64,000 bases of DNA, from contig NC_029516.1 of the NCBI RefSeq assembly GCF_001577835.2, forward strand, positions 71,431,221 to 71,495,220. The letters are read 5' to 3'. How positions within the stretch are numbered: the first letter of the stretch is position 1; every line of letters starts with the position of its first letter. The translations under genes and the position numbers were made by a program. Of the stretch, positions 36,589 to 51,100 are shown piece by piece. This stretch comes from Coturnix japonica. Lineage: Eukaryota; Chordata; Aves; Galliformes; Phasianidae. The notes below the pieces were generated by a model, which had not been told where the DNA came from, made no database searches, and saw nothing but the letters and a program-made list of their open reading frames with translations.

Positions 36589-39490
36589 AAACTGCCCTGC
36601 AAAACATCCTTATAAGCATAGCAGGCAAAAACACTGAAAATGAACTGATAATAAGGAAGATGCACACCTAAAAGATAGTCTCAACAACTAAGTATTAATA
36701 ATAAGTTTCAGTGGAGATAGCCCTACTGAAGGTCTGCCAAGGTCCTTGGGACAGCTAATGAGGGGGTACACATACGTAGGGAAAAAGCGCTAATAAACCA
36801 AATGAAGAAATGTCTGCAATCCACATGAAATATGGTAGAGACAGGTAGAAGGTACTGCCCTTAGGTTTTAAAAAGGAGAGTGAGCAGAAAGGGGAACTGT
36901 CAAGGCAACACGCTGCAAAAATCTCAGGCTTAAAATGAAGTACAGAATGAACAGGAATCAACTGTGCTGTGCTGCAAACAGTAAAAGAAAATCTGGTTGC
37001 TGTGTATGTTAATAACAACGTCATGCAAAGCATGAGACAATGGTATGTTACTCTGCTCCATTCTGCCCTATGACCACCTGTGGTGATAAAGAGACTGCAG
37101 CTTCAGATACTGTAGTGATTCCAAAGGAACAAAGTAACAATTTAACACATATGCTTCATTAGGAAAAAAAAAGAACGGCGAAGACAGACTTGTTCAGTTT
37201 TATGACAGTCGTGAAAAGCAAGTTTAGGATATTTCACATGCTTTAGTAACAAAAATGGTGACAAACTGTTCTTCAGTTTCTGTAAGGAAATTTAGGTTAT
37301 GGTATTAAGGCAAACAGAGGATAAGGAGCCCTGGGATATTGCCAGCCTTGGTGGTTCCATGTATCCTGCCTCACAACACCAGGGGCTATCTCCACTAGCC
37401 CTCCTCTCCAACTAAAAACAGCCCCCAACACATATTAAATTGAGTTATATGTTTTACTGACATTTCCTTCCCTACTTTATCCCTATTTTTCTAACCAGAA
37501 ACAAACGTAACATTTTAAAAGCCACAACAGACATAACATTGACAACCCAGTAAGAAAAATTCAAACAGAACTTCTCTCCCACTGCTGGCGGCTTTCAGAC
37601 AAATAACAACTGTTAACAATAACTTCCCTTGGAAAAAAAAATGGATTCTGTATCATTGTTCTGGTTCACAAATAAATATTCTCTCACTAGTTTTAAGTTA
37701 TCTGCTCTGTCTTTTAATCCTCAGGTTTCTGGTTTTATCCTGTTTTTCACACTGTGCATTTCAGTCAATACCTTACCAAGGTTCAGAGCCTTCCTTACTG
37801 GAATCATAGCAAGCACATGAACTAGCACATTACACATGACTGATACAGACCATCTGCTAACCTGTTTAGCTCCAAGCCACAGCAATGCTTTTGACTTTAA
37901 CACAGTATTTTGCACATGACTCAGCACCAAACATCTCATGATGCCTTTGTCCTGTTTCTCCAGCTTTCAACACATACAGGCTGAAAGGAGAAGAGCAGAG
38001 TATTGTAGGTTGATTCCTACGAGCAACTCTTGTTCACCCCATTCTCTTCTGCTGTTCCTAGCATGGTTTACTTAGGAGCTATGCAATAAGTCATGTATTT
38101 TCCTTTTGGTAGACAGAGTGGACTTGCTGATTGGAAAGTGGATTGGAAGAGAGCTTAATTCAGGTGGAATTTGATGAACTGATCATCACTTGAAAAATAA
38201 AATAGCTATTTTAGGGGTGAAGGCAAAAACGTACACATATAGAAGGTGACCAAAAGGGCCACCTAAAGGTGATCTAATATAAAGCTGAAAACATTGACCA
38301 GAATTTAAGCCAAGATGCTTTGGCTCTCAGTTTGCTACAGCCATTTTCAAGATACCAAAACACAGTGCAAAAGAGTAAAAAATAGTTTAATGCCAGCCAC
38401 TGATAAAGTAGTAGGTCATTATTTTAATTATTTTATATACATTGTGGGGTTCTTTTATTGAATGTACCTTTTTCTTAATAAAACTCAAACATCATTTCTG
38501 TACAACAGTTCCCCATCTCACCCGGATTGAACTGTTCCATACAAAAGAGAAGTTTAACTACATCAGACCATATGTGAGCTTGAATCTAACATGTGCCATT
38601 TTAATAGGTCCTCCAGAGTCTTAGAACAAAATTGGCAGGCTTTGTATTCATCTGGTACTTGTGGTAGCTGGGAAAGATTCTTCTCTTCTCACTGAACATA
38701 AGACATTTAAAAGGGAGGCATAAACATATAGGTTACTTCACTCAAGAAACAGCAGGGCTTCCTTTACTGGCAGCATCAAGAAAGAAGCTCTGCCACTGAC
38801 CATTTCAGACTAGATCAGATGTCTGCCTTGGTACAGCCATGCTGGAGTTGGAAATGCCTCTCTCACAAAGTTACTGCCTTGGTAACAAGCTGTGAATGCC
38901 TGGTCTGCAACTGCCTGGATTGGAGAGTTAAATAACTTGCCCAGCACCAGTGCCCATGCTCAAGAGGAAATTCAGTTGTGTTATTGGAATATCTAAGGTC
39001 CTGCAATTGTATTTTAAAACCAAACCAGTACTTACTAACTTTAGCTTCCTTCCAAAGTCCTCAAAATAGTAGAAACATCAGGTGTGTTAGTTTCTTGAGC
39101 TGTCTTTTGTTCTTATTTTAGCAGCATTAACTAACAAACAGGGCCGCCCTGCAACTGATAGTTTGCAGTAGTGGCAGATGAGAGGTTTTACAGCTTCAAA
39201 CTATGACTTGAGGAAGAAAATGATATGTTTAGACACCCAGCTTTCTCTGAGGATGAGACTGACAGTCTCAACTCAGAGTCTCTTCTGAGCTTTGTCACCA
39301 AATGATATCCAGTTACGAATGCATCACACAATTTGGATGGATATGTATACTTACATAGGTGTGTTACTTCATAAACCCTCATTGTAACGCTGTCAGTTAT
39401 TCTCCTCAGACAATAACACTGACACAGTTATTTTTTTCTTTCATTTTGCTACTAATGCCAGCACATTTTAATGCTATACATGTAAATAGG

Positions 39491-40200
39491 TGTATCAGGC
39501 TTACATGGCAAGGTTTTAGTACAGGGAGGCTCCTGTGAGCAGAGTGCCACAGCTGCCCTGTATCAGATAAGAGCCAGCTCCCACTGGCTACCACAGGTAG
39601 CTGTAGTCTGAAGGAAGCTGCAGCCCCAGGTGCCCGTGATGGAGCAAGCTGTTCCCTGCAGCACATTGGGGCACCACATGAAGCAGATCTCCATGCACAG
39701 CCATGGAGGAGCCCATGGTGCAGCAGTGGATGTGGCCTGAAGGAGGATCTGACCATAGAGAGCCCCCACTGGTCTGGGGGAGCTGCCACCTGTGGGGATG
39801 CATGTGGAGCAGTACCTGGAGAATGGAGCTCCATACTCATGGTATGGAGCCATGCTGGAGCAGTGCTTGGAGAGCTGCAACCTGTGGGAAGCCCACACAG
39901 AATCAGTTCAGGAAAGATAGCATTCCCTTGGAGGGACTCCACATGGACCAGGGGCAGAGGGCAACCATGGAGGAGCAGCAGAGAAAAAGCATTATGAACT
40001 GACTGCAGCCTCATTCCCCTGTTAGCAATAGGCAGTAAATTACATTAATTTCCCCTGAGCTGCATCTATTTGCCAGTGACAGTAATTGGAGAGCGATCTC
40101 TCTATTCTTATTTCAACCTCTGAGCTTTCTTTTCATCATTTTTTCTCCCCCATTATGTTGAAGAGGGGGCACAGCATAGCTAAGTGTGAATTCCACTACA
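39491..40200 (+). mobile_element. Fossil solo LTR of an avian endogenous retrovirus-like family
   Basis: The stretch begins TGTATCAGG and ends in CCACTACA, so it is bounded by TG and CA. It follows, in order, an avian LTR family I recognise from memory. The landmarks are a left end with TGGCAAGGTTTTAGTA, a middle of degenerate units of roughly 35-45 bases built around CTGGAGCAG and CCTGTGGGAAG, and a right part with GACAGTAATTGGAGAGCGAT and a CTCTCCCCC-like block. No internal retroviral region is seen, so it is a solo LTR. It is strongly diverged and shorter than typical members, so clearly old and broken. I am not sure of the formal family name. Its orientation is opposite to GTF2E1. Confidence 0.72.
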
Positions 40201-41640
40201 GTAGTTCAATGCAAAAAATTCACTAATACAGTACACAAGACTAAAGTAATTTGGAGAAAACCACAATATACTGGGCATCTTGAGAAGAAATGGCGTTTGC
40301 ACATTGTGTTAGATGTGTGTTCACAGAAGAAATAAAACTGCATTTCTACCCTTACCATTTCTGGTTTCCTGCTGGTTGAGCATCCACTACTCGCTCTTTT
40401 CAAAGCCAGAAAGCTCCAGGACTTCCTTGTTTAGATTTTACATGCCCATAAATGCAGTAACTGAATGTCTCTGACCTCCATGTCAATAAGTTCTCCTCTC
40501 TGCTCTGCCTTGCCTCCTAGAATGTACACTTCTTTTTTAAACATAATAATAATAAGGATCCTGAGCACTTCACTGTTTTATCAGATATGCTCCTTTTTTT
40601 ACAGGGCAAGGGCCAAAAAAATGTCTCTTCCCACTCAGGTGAAGAGTTCTTCCTCACTAACATGGCCCAAGATCCTCTCTCTGCATCAGCTTTTTCTTTT
40701 CTTTCAAAACAAAACTCCAACTTCTCTACATATTTGCAAATTAATTTTGCCTCCTTCACAACAATCTGGGGAATGCAGCAATTTGTTCTGGTTCCATGCG
40801 ATCTCACAGGGACCAAGGGATGTTTTGCCTTAGAGCTACAATTAAATGAGGCGAACAGAGAATTAAAACACAAACAAAACCCCAAACCACGTAACCTCGC
40901 TCTGCTGGCACCTGTACCAGCCACTTGCTGTGCTATGAAAAGCAGAGCTTTTAACTGGAAGCAGGCACAAAAGCAATCACTTGTAGTTGCTGCAGTCCCA
41001 ACCCAGAACACTTCCAATTCTCCTTGGGCACAAGATGAAGAATAGCACTACAAAGTTAGTGGCATCCACTTCTGTATGCTCCAAGGTCTAATTCCAGCTA
41101 ATTCATCACTTAAAAGTTGCAACAACCATCCCCATTTAATCCATTCATTGTCTGCCTGATGCACAGCACAAAAACATGACAATACAGATCAGAGGTGCAA
41201 GAGAAGCATCTCTCCATTACACAACAAAGCACTGAAGTACTTATACAGGATTTACATCAGGGTCAGCAAATGCCAGACAAAACGACTGCAGAGGAAGCAA
41301 GAAGAAAGTTTCAGTTCTCAGACAAAAGTAGTCAGCAAAAGATCAGAGTACTTTATTAAAACCTGTACAAGTCTTCTAAAGATGCCAAAACACTGCCTTA
41401 CAAATAGAGTCTGATTTAAACCTTTAATAAGAAAATGCTTTGGATTCCCCCTGCTCAAGATCCTGACACCAGATGAGGGATGAGAAGTTCCTGCTGGAAG
41501 GGAAGGAAGCAAATCTGAAGCCACAGGAATACACAAGATTGATCTCCAAGCTTTTTTGATTGCTTACTTCATCTCTAACATCTTTTCAATAGGCACCAAT
41601 GCAATTTAGAAACTTTTTACATGTACCACTGGACTAATAC
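40201..41640. other. Intron 2 sequence between LTR fossil and Galluhop, nothing assigned
   Basis: Frames of 166 (minus, 40517-41017) and 152 codons (plus, 40587-41045) overlap on opposite strands and show no domain. They look like a mutual shadow in a stop-poor patch. Confidence 0.4.
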
Positions 41641-42176
41641 ACAAGGGCTGCTCCAAATGTAATGTCTCCTATGCCATTATATTGGTCCACAATGTCAAAG
41701 GCAGATTTTGGCAGTAGAGGTTCAACTTTCCCACCAATATTCCATTACCTTTTGTTGCCATATGACAGACAGCAGCAGAGGGGCAGTCTAATGAAGTCTA
41801 ACATGGAAGTGCAAATGAAGCAAAGGCATGGAACTGAATTCCTCCATGTGGAAAAAATGGCACCCACTGACACTCACTGACACTTGCTGAACATTCACAG
41901 AGAACCAACAGTGGATGTGAGCACAGCGAGGCCAGCGGTGGTGCAGTTCAACAGTGGTGACAGCAACACTGGGACATCTCCATTAGTGCAGATTTTGATA
42001 AGTGTGGCATGCAGGCTCTTGTTCATTCCTGGCTAAACACGCGGCTAACGGTGGTGACTACACTGAAAGCCAGTGTCTTGTAGCTGTGAACGTGCTCTAT
42101 CAAACAGTGTTACTGCGCTCTAGGTATCTGTTGTTTCCTTTGAAATACATGCACTACTTTCCACGCAAACCACATA
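41641..42176 (+). mobile_element. Galluhop-type mariner element, short internally deleted copy
   Basis: The left end ACAAGGGCTGCTCCAAATGT followed by AATGTCTCCTAT is the terminal inverted repeat of the chicken mariner-like element Galluhop. The right end (GCACTACTTTCCACGCAAAC) is a decayed version of the same repeat in inverse. Between them a frame still reads MEVQMKQRHGTEFLHVEKMA and PTDTH, the start of the helix-turn-helix DNA-binding part of the transposase. The following RTLLNIHREPTVDVSTAR-like part is out of frame. At about 535 bases it corresponds to the common internally deleted, non-autonomous form, not a full element of about 1.2 kb. The DDD catalytic region is absent. Confidence 0.88.
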
Positions 42177-45100
42177 TCACGTACAATGTAAAACTTAAGA
42201 ATAGGAATTTTAATGGATGAAATGAAAACAAAATGAACATTCCAAGTTTATTAATAGCACAAAAAATATCTTCTTCATGCAGCCCAATAGATTTTTTTGC
42301 ATATGGCCTACCTGCTGTACATGGCTTCCTATCTTACTTCCTCCCCTAAAATGCACTACATACTCTCTTGCGTGTATCTTGAGATAATGCAGAAAAAAAA
42401 CCCCTATGATGGCAGCAAGCCCAGCAACTGGCATTCAGATCTGAGAAAGGATGGAGAAAAATCCTGGGTTCACGGTTTATATCAACTACATTTCATGACA
42501 CTTGAAAACTGGAAGTTGGAGGCCAAAGCACAAAAGAGAATTCACTGGTATAGAGGGAACAGAGAACAGAGCATGAGTATGAGTTATTACAGATAAAGAG
42601 TGAGCTCAGTCTTAAGTTTTGGATGTGCTGGAGGATAAGAGAAAAAATATTGACTGGGAAAAGTGAGGATGTTCAACAGCTTTGTACCCTCATTAAGAAA
42701 CTGAGGAAATATGATCCAGATTAACTAATAACTAAATGATAGCATAACTGCTGAAGAACAGCACTTTTAGATTAAATCACTGTTTCCTATGAGCCTGAGA
42801 GTGCATAACAAGAGTCTATCTTGGCTCACTTCTATTTCATTCTTTCTATTAAAGACTTTGAAAGTAGAACAGGATATGCACATGCAGTGTTCTAATGAGA
42901 TGGATTTGGAAGTCTGCAAGTCTTAGAATGCAAAAGTCTTTACAAACTACAGATACTGTCAGAAATCCACAAGATGATATTTACTGAAGTCCAAAGCATC
43001 ACACCTGTCATATTATTCAACCATAACAGCATTTTTCCCTTCTATACTGCCTAAGAAAACTCACCATAAACCTTATAAAGCACCTTTAGATTGGCAGAAT
43101 AAGGATGAAAACGGTGTCGTAACTTAATTCTTCAGACACTGCAATGTTGGAACACTTACATGGACCTACATAGACAAGATCAAAGCGAGTGTCTGTGCTC
43201 AAGAGTGTGCCACTAGTGACACTCTCTAACAAGAGAACTTCTGAACAAGATAACAATTCTAAGCTCTAACTGCTATAACCTGAAAAGAAAAGGCACATAA
43301 AAATGTACTGAAGGATTTTGCATCACAGCCTACGGTAGTTCTTAAATGAAGAGACATCGCAAGTTGAAAAATAAAACAATGTTTTGACAATTAGAAATTG
43401 CATTTCATATCTGCATGCAAACACTGGCATTACATTATAGAAAGCTGTTTTATATAGCCTTCAAAAAAATAATCAGCAAATGCATATTTGAAATTATATC
43501 ACATATTAAGATTCAAACAGCAATCTGAGATAAAACCCGCTTGTTAAAGGAATTCACAGGTGTTTCTAACACTGATATTCAGGTCTTACTACATGGAGAA
43601 GTTTACAGAGTTTTAATGCTCCTTCCCAAATTGATTATAAACAAACACACTGACATTAATTGCAAATCTCTCAGCTCTCACAGGGAGTTTCAAACAGAAG
43701 GCCTCTCGTGTTAATTCCTTTTGCTTTCTGTTCCCTTAAGTACATACTCACACTTGGTACCACGAACGCTTCATTCTCTAGTTAAATATAAAAGCACAAA
43801 GATGAATTTTTACAACAGTGCTGAAGATCAGCAGAGGCTCAGTGGTATTTCTAAGGCATGGCTTCTATTTGTGTGGGATCTAGAGCTTCCAAGTTACACA
43901 AAACTGGAAACCGGCAAAAAAATAACTCAGTAGGAAAAATTCTGCTTGTACAGCTGTTGGTCTAACCAGAGAAATCAAGCAACTATACAGAGAAGGTGTT
44001 TATATTGCCCTTTCAGAGAGAAGGTGGAAACCCTAATAAGTCATAAAGCCAAGAAAATAATGTGGTAGAAGGGCGAACTCTGGAGCTCATTGCCAGTGTA
44101 TCAACCTGCAAGCCTCCACTGTGGTATCTATTTGGCAATCACCATTTAGGAGGATCCTAAATCCCCAGTTGCATACTGATGTGAACATAGGTAAGGTTTA
44201 TTCTCAGCCTACATCTGCTCTGGTTCCATAACAGAAGCTCTTTACGGTGGTGACAGTCTAAACCAGGGGCAGTCACATCAACACAAGGCAGCAAATCCAT
44301 AACACTGCAACAACCAAACGTGTTACAGATTGATGTGATTAGGATTTCATTTCGGAGGCTAATATTAAACTACTGTGGAGCAGAGTGGCCTTCATCCCTT
44401 GGAAGCAGCAAGTTCCTATCTGCTTTCTGCTTTGAGCTGCAGGCAGATAAAGATGAACCACTAAGTCACTTACCTGCAGCAAGACCCTTTAACTAATGAG
44501 AAGGACAGGGCGCTGTTGAACACTCCTCAGCAGACACGTCGTTCCTGTGCAGTCATCTGATGCTCAGTTACAACACTATGTAATAGACTTTCTCAAGTTA
44601 AATACTTTACAGCTCCCCAAAGAATCAAGCCAAACACATTACCAGCTTAAAGTCTTCCATAATTTTTAGCTTACATATAGCATCAAAAATAGCATGTGAA
44701 CATAACTTCCTTTCTCTCCTCTTTTTTTCCATTTTTTAGCTTCACTGCAATATTTTATTTACATACATACCAGACAATTTAAATAGAACTGCTGCTGACT
44801 TCTCATACAAAAACAGGGATCCTTTTAAAATTGATGTAATCCATTCCCAAGAAGAAATGCCATTTATTCCTAAGGTGTTCACAAAGCAGGCAGAACCATT
44901 CAGCCAGCCACCTCTCCATTTCAGCGGTGAAGCATCACAAATCACCTAAGCCATTGTCTTTTACGGTCAAGCTATAACCTTGTCCTCAACTCACTGCAAT
45001 AGCGGGTGTGCTGCTTCTCAGGCCTGAGGGCTGACAAGCAAACACCTTCCGAATCAGTTTCACCAGCTGAGTGCAATTATTATGGAAATGAAAAAGCAGG

Positions 45101-48100
45101 TCTCACTTCTGAGTATAACTTACTGCATTTGGGAGAAGCTGCTGATCATCCCTTTGAACTTAAAACTGTGGTATTCAAATACATATTCCCACAAACACAA
45201 ACACAAGAGTTCAGTCTTGCAGAAAAGTAGTTATCTTCTTGTCAATAGGAGTGAGTTCAAAAGATTCTTTTCAGTCTGAACACAGCTGGGTCACTCAGAT
45301 TCAGACCAACAGCAAAGGTAATAGTGGAAAGACGCTCTGCCTTAGCCCCACATGCAGGCACAACCAAGAAATATATTAGATGCGTTTAATTACTCAGGAA
45401 CAAGCAGGAGACTAAGAATAAAACCATAAAACAACTTTGGAGTACTGCTAAGAGGAAAAAATTCTTCCATTACGTGATCTCAGATCGGCTTTATTACAGC
45501 TATTTTGTATTACTGAGCTTTCACCCATTCTGCCAAGGCAGATGCCCATTTCCTTCCGCATCCGAGATTTCCTTTAATCACTCAAGACAGGATGCTGCGC
45601 TCTGACAAAATGCCTTTCCTGGCCATCCCTGGTGTGGGGAATTAAAAGACTCGCCAACCCTTTTGAAATGCAAATCTTCACCAAATAGGTTTCATGCTTC
45701 TTGTTACCGTTGGCTCTCCCTAAAGTGCACGTTCAGTGGAACACTGAATGGAGGACGGATTGCTTATCTTCTAAAATGAATACAGTCTTGCATTTACCAC
45801 CTCCTAATCTCTGTCGTTTTTTTCTTCCCTCCTTCTCAAATCTCACATTTTTCAAGCAAAAGAGGTTCTGCTATCTTCAGGTGACAATAAAGCTCGAACC
45901 TCCAGCACTAATTCTCTTATCTGAATAGCCAGTATGGCTACACAGAATTTTCCCCCTCAAATATTAACTATTTCTGTCAGCTGCTGACACCTTAACAGTA
46001 AACATTACTGAGAGAAAAGTTCTTCCTCTACACCTCATAGAGCGCCTGGGAAAACAATGTAATTAGAAAGCATTCTGATTTGAACGAGGAAAACCAATAA
46101 CCTAGAAAAGGACAAGAGAAAAGAAGATACTGAACCACCTTTGACAGGTCCAGGGAGCAAATGAGTGTCTGTATGAAAACTCTAAACACAGTTTTGTTCT
46201 TTATGTTCAATTTCAACCTTATGGTTGTGGGGGATGATGTAGACTGAAGCGTAATTACTTTCAATAGCAAACTACGAGCATGATGACAAAGTTCTCCAAA
46301 GTAAAAGCCCATATGCTGCAGGATATTCGCCTGGAGTCACTACTGAGAGCTATATTGAATCACCACTATGTTTAAAGCTAGACTGAAAATTGCAGTGAGA
46401 AATGGGTATTTATGAGCATATTCATCAATACAAGTCTTGCCTTCTATTTGGCTTTATTTTGTAATGGGACTCAAGGGGTGGGGGGAAAGCAAAAAGGAAG
46501 CAATGAATACAAAGCAGTCAGCCACTCTTTGGAAAACCCAATTTCCAGACCCAAAACATTATCAAAAGTAGAAGGAACCAACAACTTCCCATAAAAATAT
46601 AACTCAATATTGCTTATAACTTGAGATTGATGTTGGTAACTTCAGCCCCACAGTAAAGAATGAAGGCTAATCAAGCTGGGAGATAAACAGTGCTCATTCT
46701 TGCAAATGAAAGGAAGCGGATTTTGTAAGCTGGTAGGACACATGTGGATTGTAACTGCCAGAAGTATATGTTTAGCATGCATGGAAATGGCATTACTGCC
46801 AATTATCAGGCATTTCATTAGAACACAGTGTCACCTGGCATGCTACTGCAAGGGACTTCAATCTCACAATCATCAGCTGCTTTGAAAATTGGCTCAAGGA
46901 AGCCATAATATCATTGGCAACCCTGCTGCACAATTGATCACATCACTATAGAAACCCCATGTTTTTCGCTCATTCATACAACTGATATTTCGTGGTAGGC
47001 AGAAAACGAGTCTGAACTGACATGATAACAGAAAGAACTGATTGAATGTTGCCAGAGGGGTTGTCATTAATTTTTCAGAGAGTGTAACAGATTAGTGGAA
47101 GAGGGTATTTTCCAGGCTCACAGATGAAGGTTCAAACACTCATCCTCAAGCACAGAACTGAGTGGCAAGAGGGACCAGGTCTGACCTTTGGAAGTAGAAG
47201 CAAAAAATACTTCCCTCCAAAAAAAACCCCAAAACAAACACATTTCCCTCCCAAAACCAACAAGACAACCTAAAAGCACTTTACCAGACTAACAGAAGGA
47301 CTCTCCTCCCTCCCCTCAAGGGCAAGGGATTTCATTCTTCTGCGGCATCAAAGCTTTTCCTTCAGTTATTCTCCAGTTCAGACGTTGAAACAAAAGATCA
47401 AAGAAGAGACTGTCACTTCACTGTACATACTGGAAGTTATATCCTGAAAAGTCATTTTCCTTTAACACGAATGAACTGAACTTGGAAGCAAAATGCAAGA
47501 TGCTACATATTGCTGTCAACAGAAGATCTACCATTCATTGGAAAAAAATTAAAAGGGAGATTATAAGGTTCTTCTTACATCTCCAGAATGAAAACAAGTC
47601 GGTCAGAATTATTCTAACTATGAAACTGGCTTCAGGAAATCACTTTCATTTGTCTCCTAATATTTGTGTGGAGCTTAGTAATGGTTTTGTCAAGTCAGAA
47701 ATGCTCAGGAGTCACCCAGTCCTTCTTTGCTCTTCCACTTCACTATCTAGAAAGTGCAAATAGTTCCTTTTGAAGATATTTTCCATCCCATGAACAAAGC
47801 TGATGAAAATAATCCCAGCATTTTTTCTTTGACTTTTTTCCCCTTCGATTCTACTGTAGCATCATCACCCCTGTTTCTGAGAGGCTTAAAGAGACTTTCT
47901 AATATTAGCTTTTAAACCATTAAAAATAGTTCTTTTAAAGTATTTTCTGGTCTCACATTTACCTTCCATTAAAGATTTCCCTAAGACCATTTACCTACTC
48001 AACCTGTACATTGTAGACTTTGGACCACTTGGTATTATCTAGGGAAGCTCTATCACTTATTCTTCTCAGTGTGCTGGAAGAAGCACTGTCCCACAGGCAA

Positions 48101-51100
48101 CAGGATTCCAAATGTGCAACTAATCTGACTTACAAGCAGAAGCCCATGACTATAATGATGATACTTTGCAGATGGTATTGCTGAGCACGCAGTATCAAAA
48201 GAACAGCAAGATATCAGAGTAAAAGACAGGAATGGTGCAGTCCAGCTTTCAGGATATCAATGCAAACACTTTTGCAGTGTTCACAGATTTAGAGATCTTA
48301 TTGTTATCTATTTCAATTTGCAAAGCCCAAATAAAAGTTAAGGAGATAACCCTTACTTGAAGGACAAATATTGGCTGCGCTTCTAATAATAAGATGTCCT
48401 TTGCAGACAAGAATTCTATCAATACTGTAAGTAAAGGTTTGCATTTATCAGACTAGAAAAAAATACAAGTAGAAGCATGCCAGCCAGAGAACAATTTGGA
48501 GTACAGAGAAAGGACCAGCCTGCACTTCACAGGCAACAGCGCTGAGTTCTGGATTTTGCCTTGAAAGAGGCCTTTACAATCCTAGAGTCACCAACATTAT
48601 TGTCACCTATTTATCAAGCTGAATAATCCAGGGTTAGACAAAAAGGTGCCTTTCAGAAAGAACATCCAGCTTGAACTCATTCACCTCAGGTTACAGATAG
48701 AACCTACATATTCCTTGTAAGGTTTTCTGAAGAGTATTCTTACTTTAATAAAAACATGCATTAATTTTGATGTTTTTCTTCAGTTTTTCCTTCCCTGTAG
48801 CTCCAGGCCTTATCACACAGGAGCAGAGCAAAGCTGACAGGAGCATTCTTGCAGCTTTTGCCAGAAATCTGGATAGGAACAATGAATCTAAGTAGAGTAC
48901 GGACCGTTTCCTTCTGGTGGGGTGTGCCAAAAGCTTTGTGTGGCACAGCAGACAGAAAAAAAGGTGCCTGTAAAGTCAAGAAAAATCACACTGATGGGAT
49001 TGCAAACATTTGGAAAACTAACAACAAAGAGAATGAAAGAAAAATCACAGAATTTAAAGTTGCTCAAAACCGAATTGCTCTGAATCCTTTTTTTTTTTTT
49101 TTTCAGGGAAAGTTTCTGGTCTGCCAATTCACACAGAGACTTTTTAAGTCCTGCTTTTGGCTGGTAAGGCTGTCAGCCGTTGTAGTAGGAGTATCATATA
49201 ACACACAGGCAGACAAAGCTACCTAGAATGTCTATTCTGATAAATCGTTCGGTGTAAAGGACAAGAATCAACAGCAAAAGGAACAAATCAGAGGGAATAT
49301 ATAGTATGAATACACAGAATGAAGAGCTCAACGTGATTTTTTTCTAATGCCCGAAAGGGAGAGAAATCAAAGAGATGTACCAAAGATGGATGGGAGAGCT
49401 CCAGAAGAAAAGGCAAGGCAAAGAAAAACAAGTAGAAGAGGGAGTGTAGGAAAAACAACAAAATAGATGAGACGGGCTCTGAAGTCATTTGAATTGGATG
49501 AGGAAGATTTGAAGAACTCGCCTGAGTAAGTAGAAATCCAGAACATTAAGAGAAGACAGTTGCGTTCTAATAGCTCGCTTAGGATGAAATGAGGAACTGA
49601 GCGCCCAGAAGAAAAGGCTCCAGAAATCCATACACAAGATAAGGCAGAAATCAAAGACTGGTCAAATTTCTAACCTTAATAACAGGGCCCAAGTCATGTA
49701 AAAGCCCAGCTGAATAAATGATGCCTGAATGTAATAGAAGATGCCTTGTGCCAGGTACAGAAAACCAGCATCTGAACATATTTGTGTACTTCATAACAGG
49801 AATGCACGTAATGACTGACTGTAAAAGAAGAAGGGGAGGTTGAAGTTCAAGGTGTTGCTTCCCCTTCTAGAAAACCAATACAGCCACCTTTAACTATTCT
49901 TCCCAAAATACATTTCCTAACAGCACACCTAATAAGCCTCATGAACAGCACGCTACTATTACAGCACATCTCCAAGAGCAGTCAAATTGTAAGAGCTATT
50001 CATCAAACGAGGACCAAATGGTGGGAGGGCAAGGTGGATATAAGCTGCTCCAACACCTAGTAACAAAAGACTTTAGTCATTACAACCACAATTAAGAACA
50101 TCCCTAATCCATGTTACCCACTTACCTTCTATCCTCTTATTTCCATTATTATTCACATCTTACCTAACCAAACATTATGATGGACACAACACATGGATGT
50201 AGGTAAGAGACAACTGCAAGTACATTTACTGTTAACATCAACATTGTATTTTAGAATAAGAGAAGTGAAAGAAAACAGGCCTGTATAAAAATTAGATTGC
50301 AAACATAGAAGAGAGCAGAAAAATTACTTTATTTTGCATTTATTTTCTTTCAAAAAATCAAATTTACTTGCTACCCTGGTAGATATGCTGACACAGTTTG
50401 TTATTTAGAATACATATGGAAATCCTGGGCTTAATACTAGCCAGTGTAATGCACTGCAGGATCTAGCTTCTCTCACTCCTCCACTTCAGCCCCACTCTCC
50501 CAATTGCAGTTTCTAGTCACATCATTTCTTTCAAATTGACCTTGAGTTTGACAGGCAAATCCAACACTAGTCTAGATTTACAAATATGATTAGAGTTTGA
50601 GAACAGGATACATCAGAGACATTCCCCAACCAGACCTACTTAATCATGCTACAGAACACATATCCACGAAAATAATTTCCATTTTTATGACGTTCAACAA
50701 ATCAACCAACCTAAGCCAGGATGCATAGAGAAAAGAAGACAGCTCCCTCTACTGGGTGAGATAATGCAGCTCTTGGGTCCACCTCACCCTACAGAGAACA
50801 TACTGGCACATATGTAAGCCTCTGAGATTTACATACATACACATATATATGTATAAATACGTGTATATATATATATATATATAATTTTTTTTTTAAGCCA
50901 ATCCACAAATTCCTATTTAATTGCTTAGACTGCTCTATAATTCCAGGAATTATAAGCTTCCATAGTTTCTACTGTTAAAACCACAGGAAAAAGCAATCTA
51001 CCCAAAGGTCTGTGGAAGTAACATCTCATCTGAAGGTGAAACATCTGAAAAACCAGACTCCCTTATGTCAGTGTTCAATGAAAGCCCAGTCTGGAAGCAG

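Noticed and set aside
40517-41045. Opposite-strand frames of 166 and 152 codons in intron 2
   Set aside because: They overlap almost completely, share composition and have no recognisable homology. This is probably a stop-poor stretch by chance.
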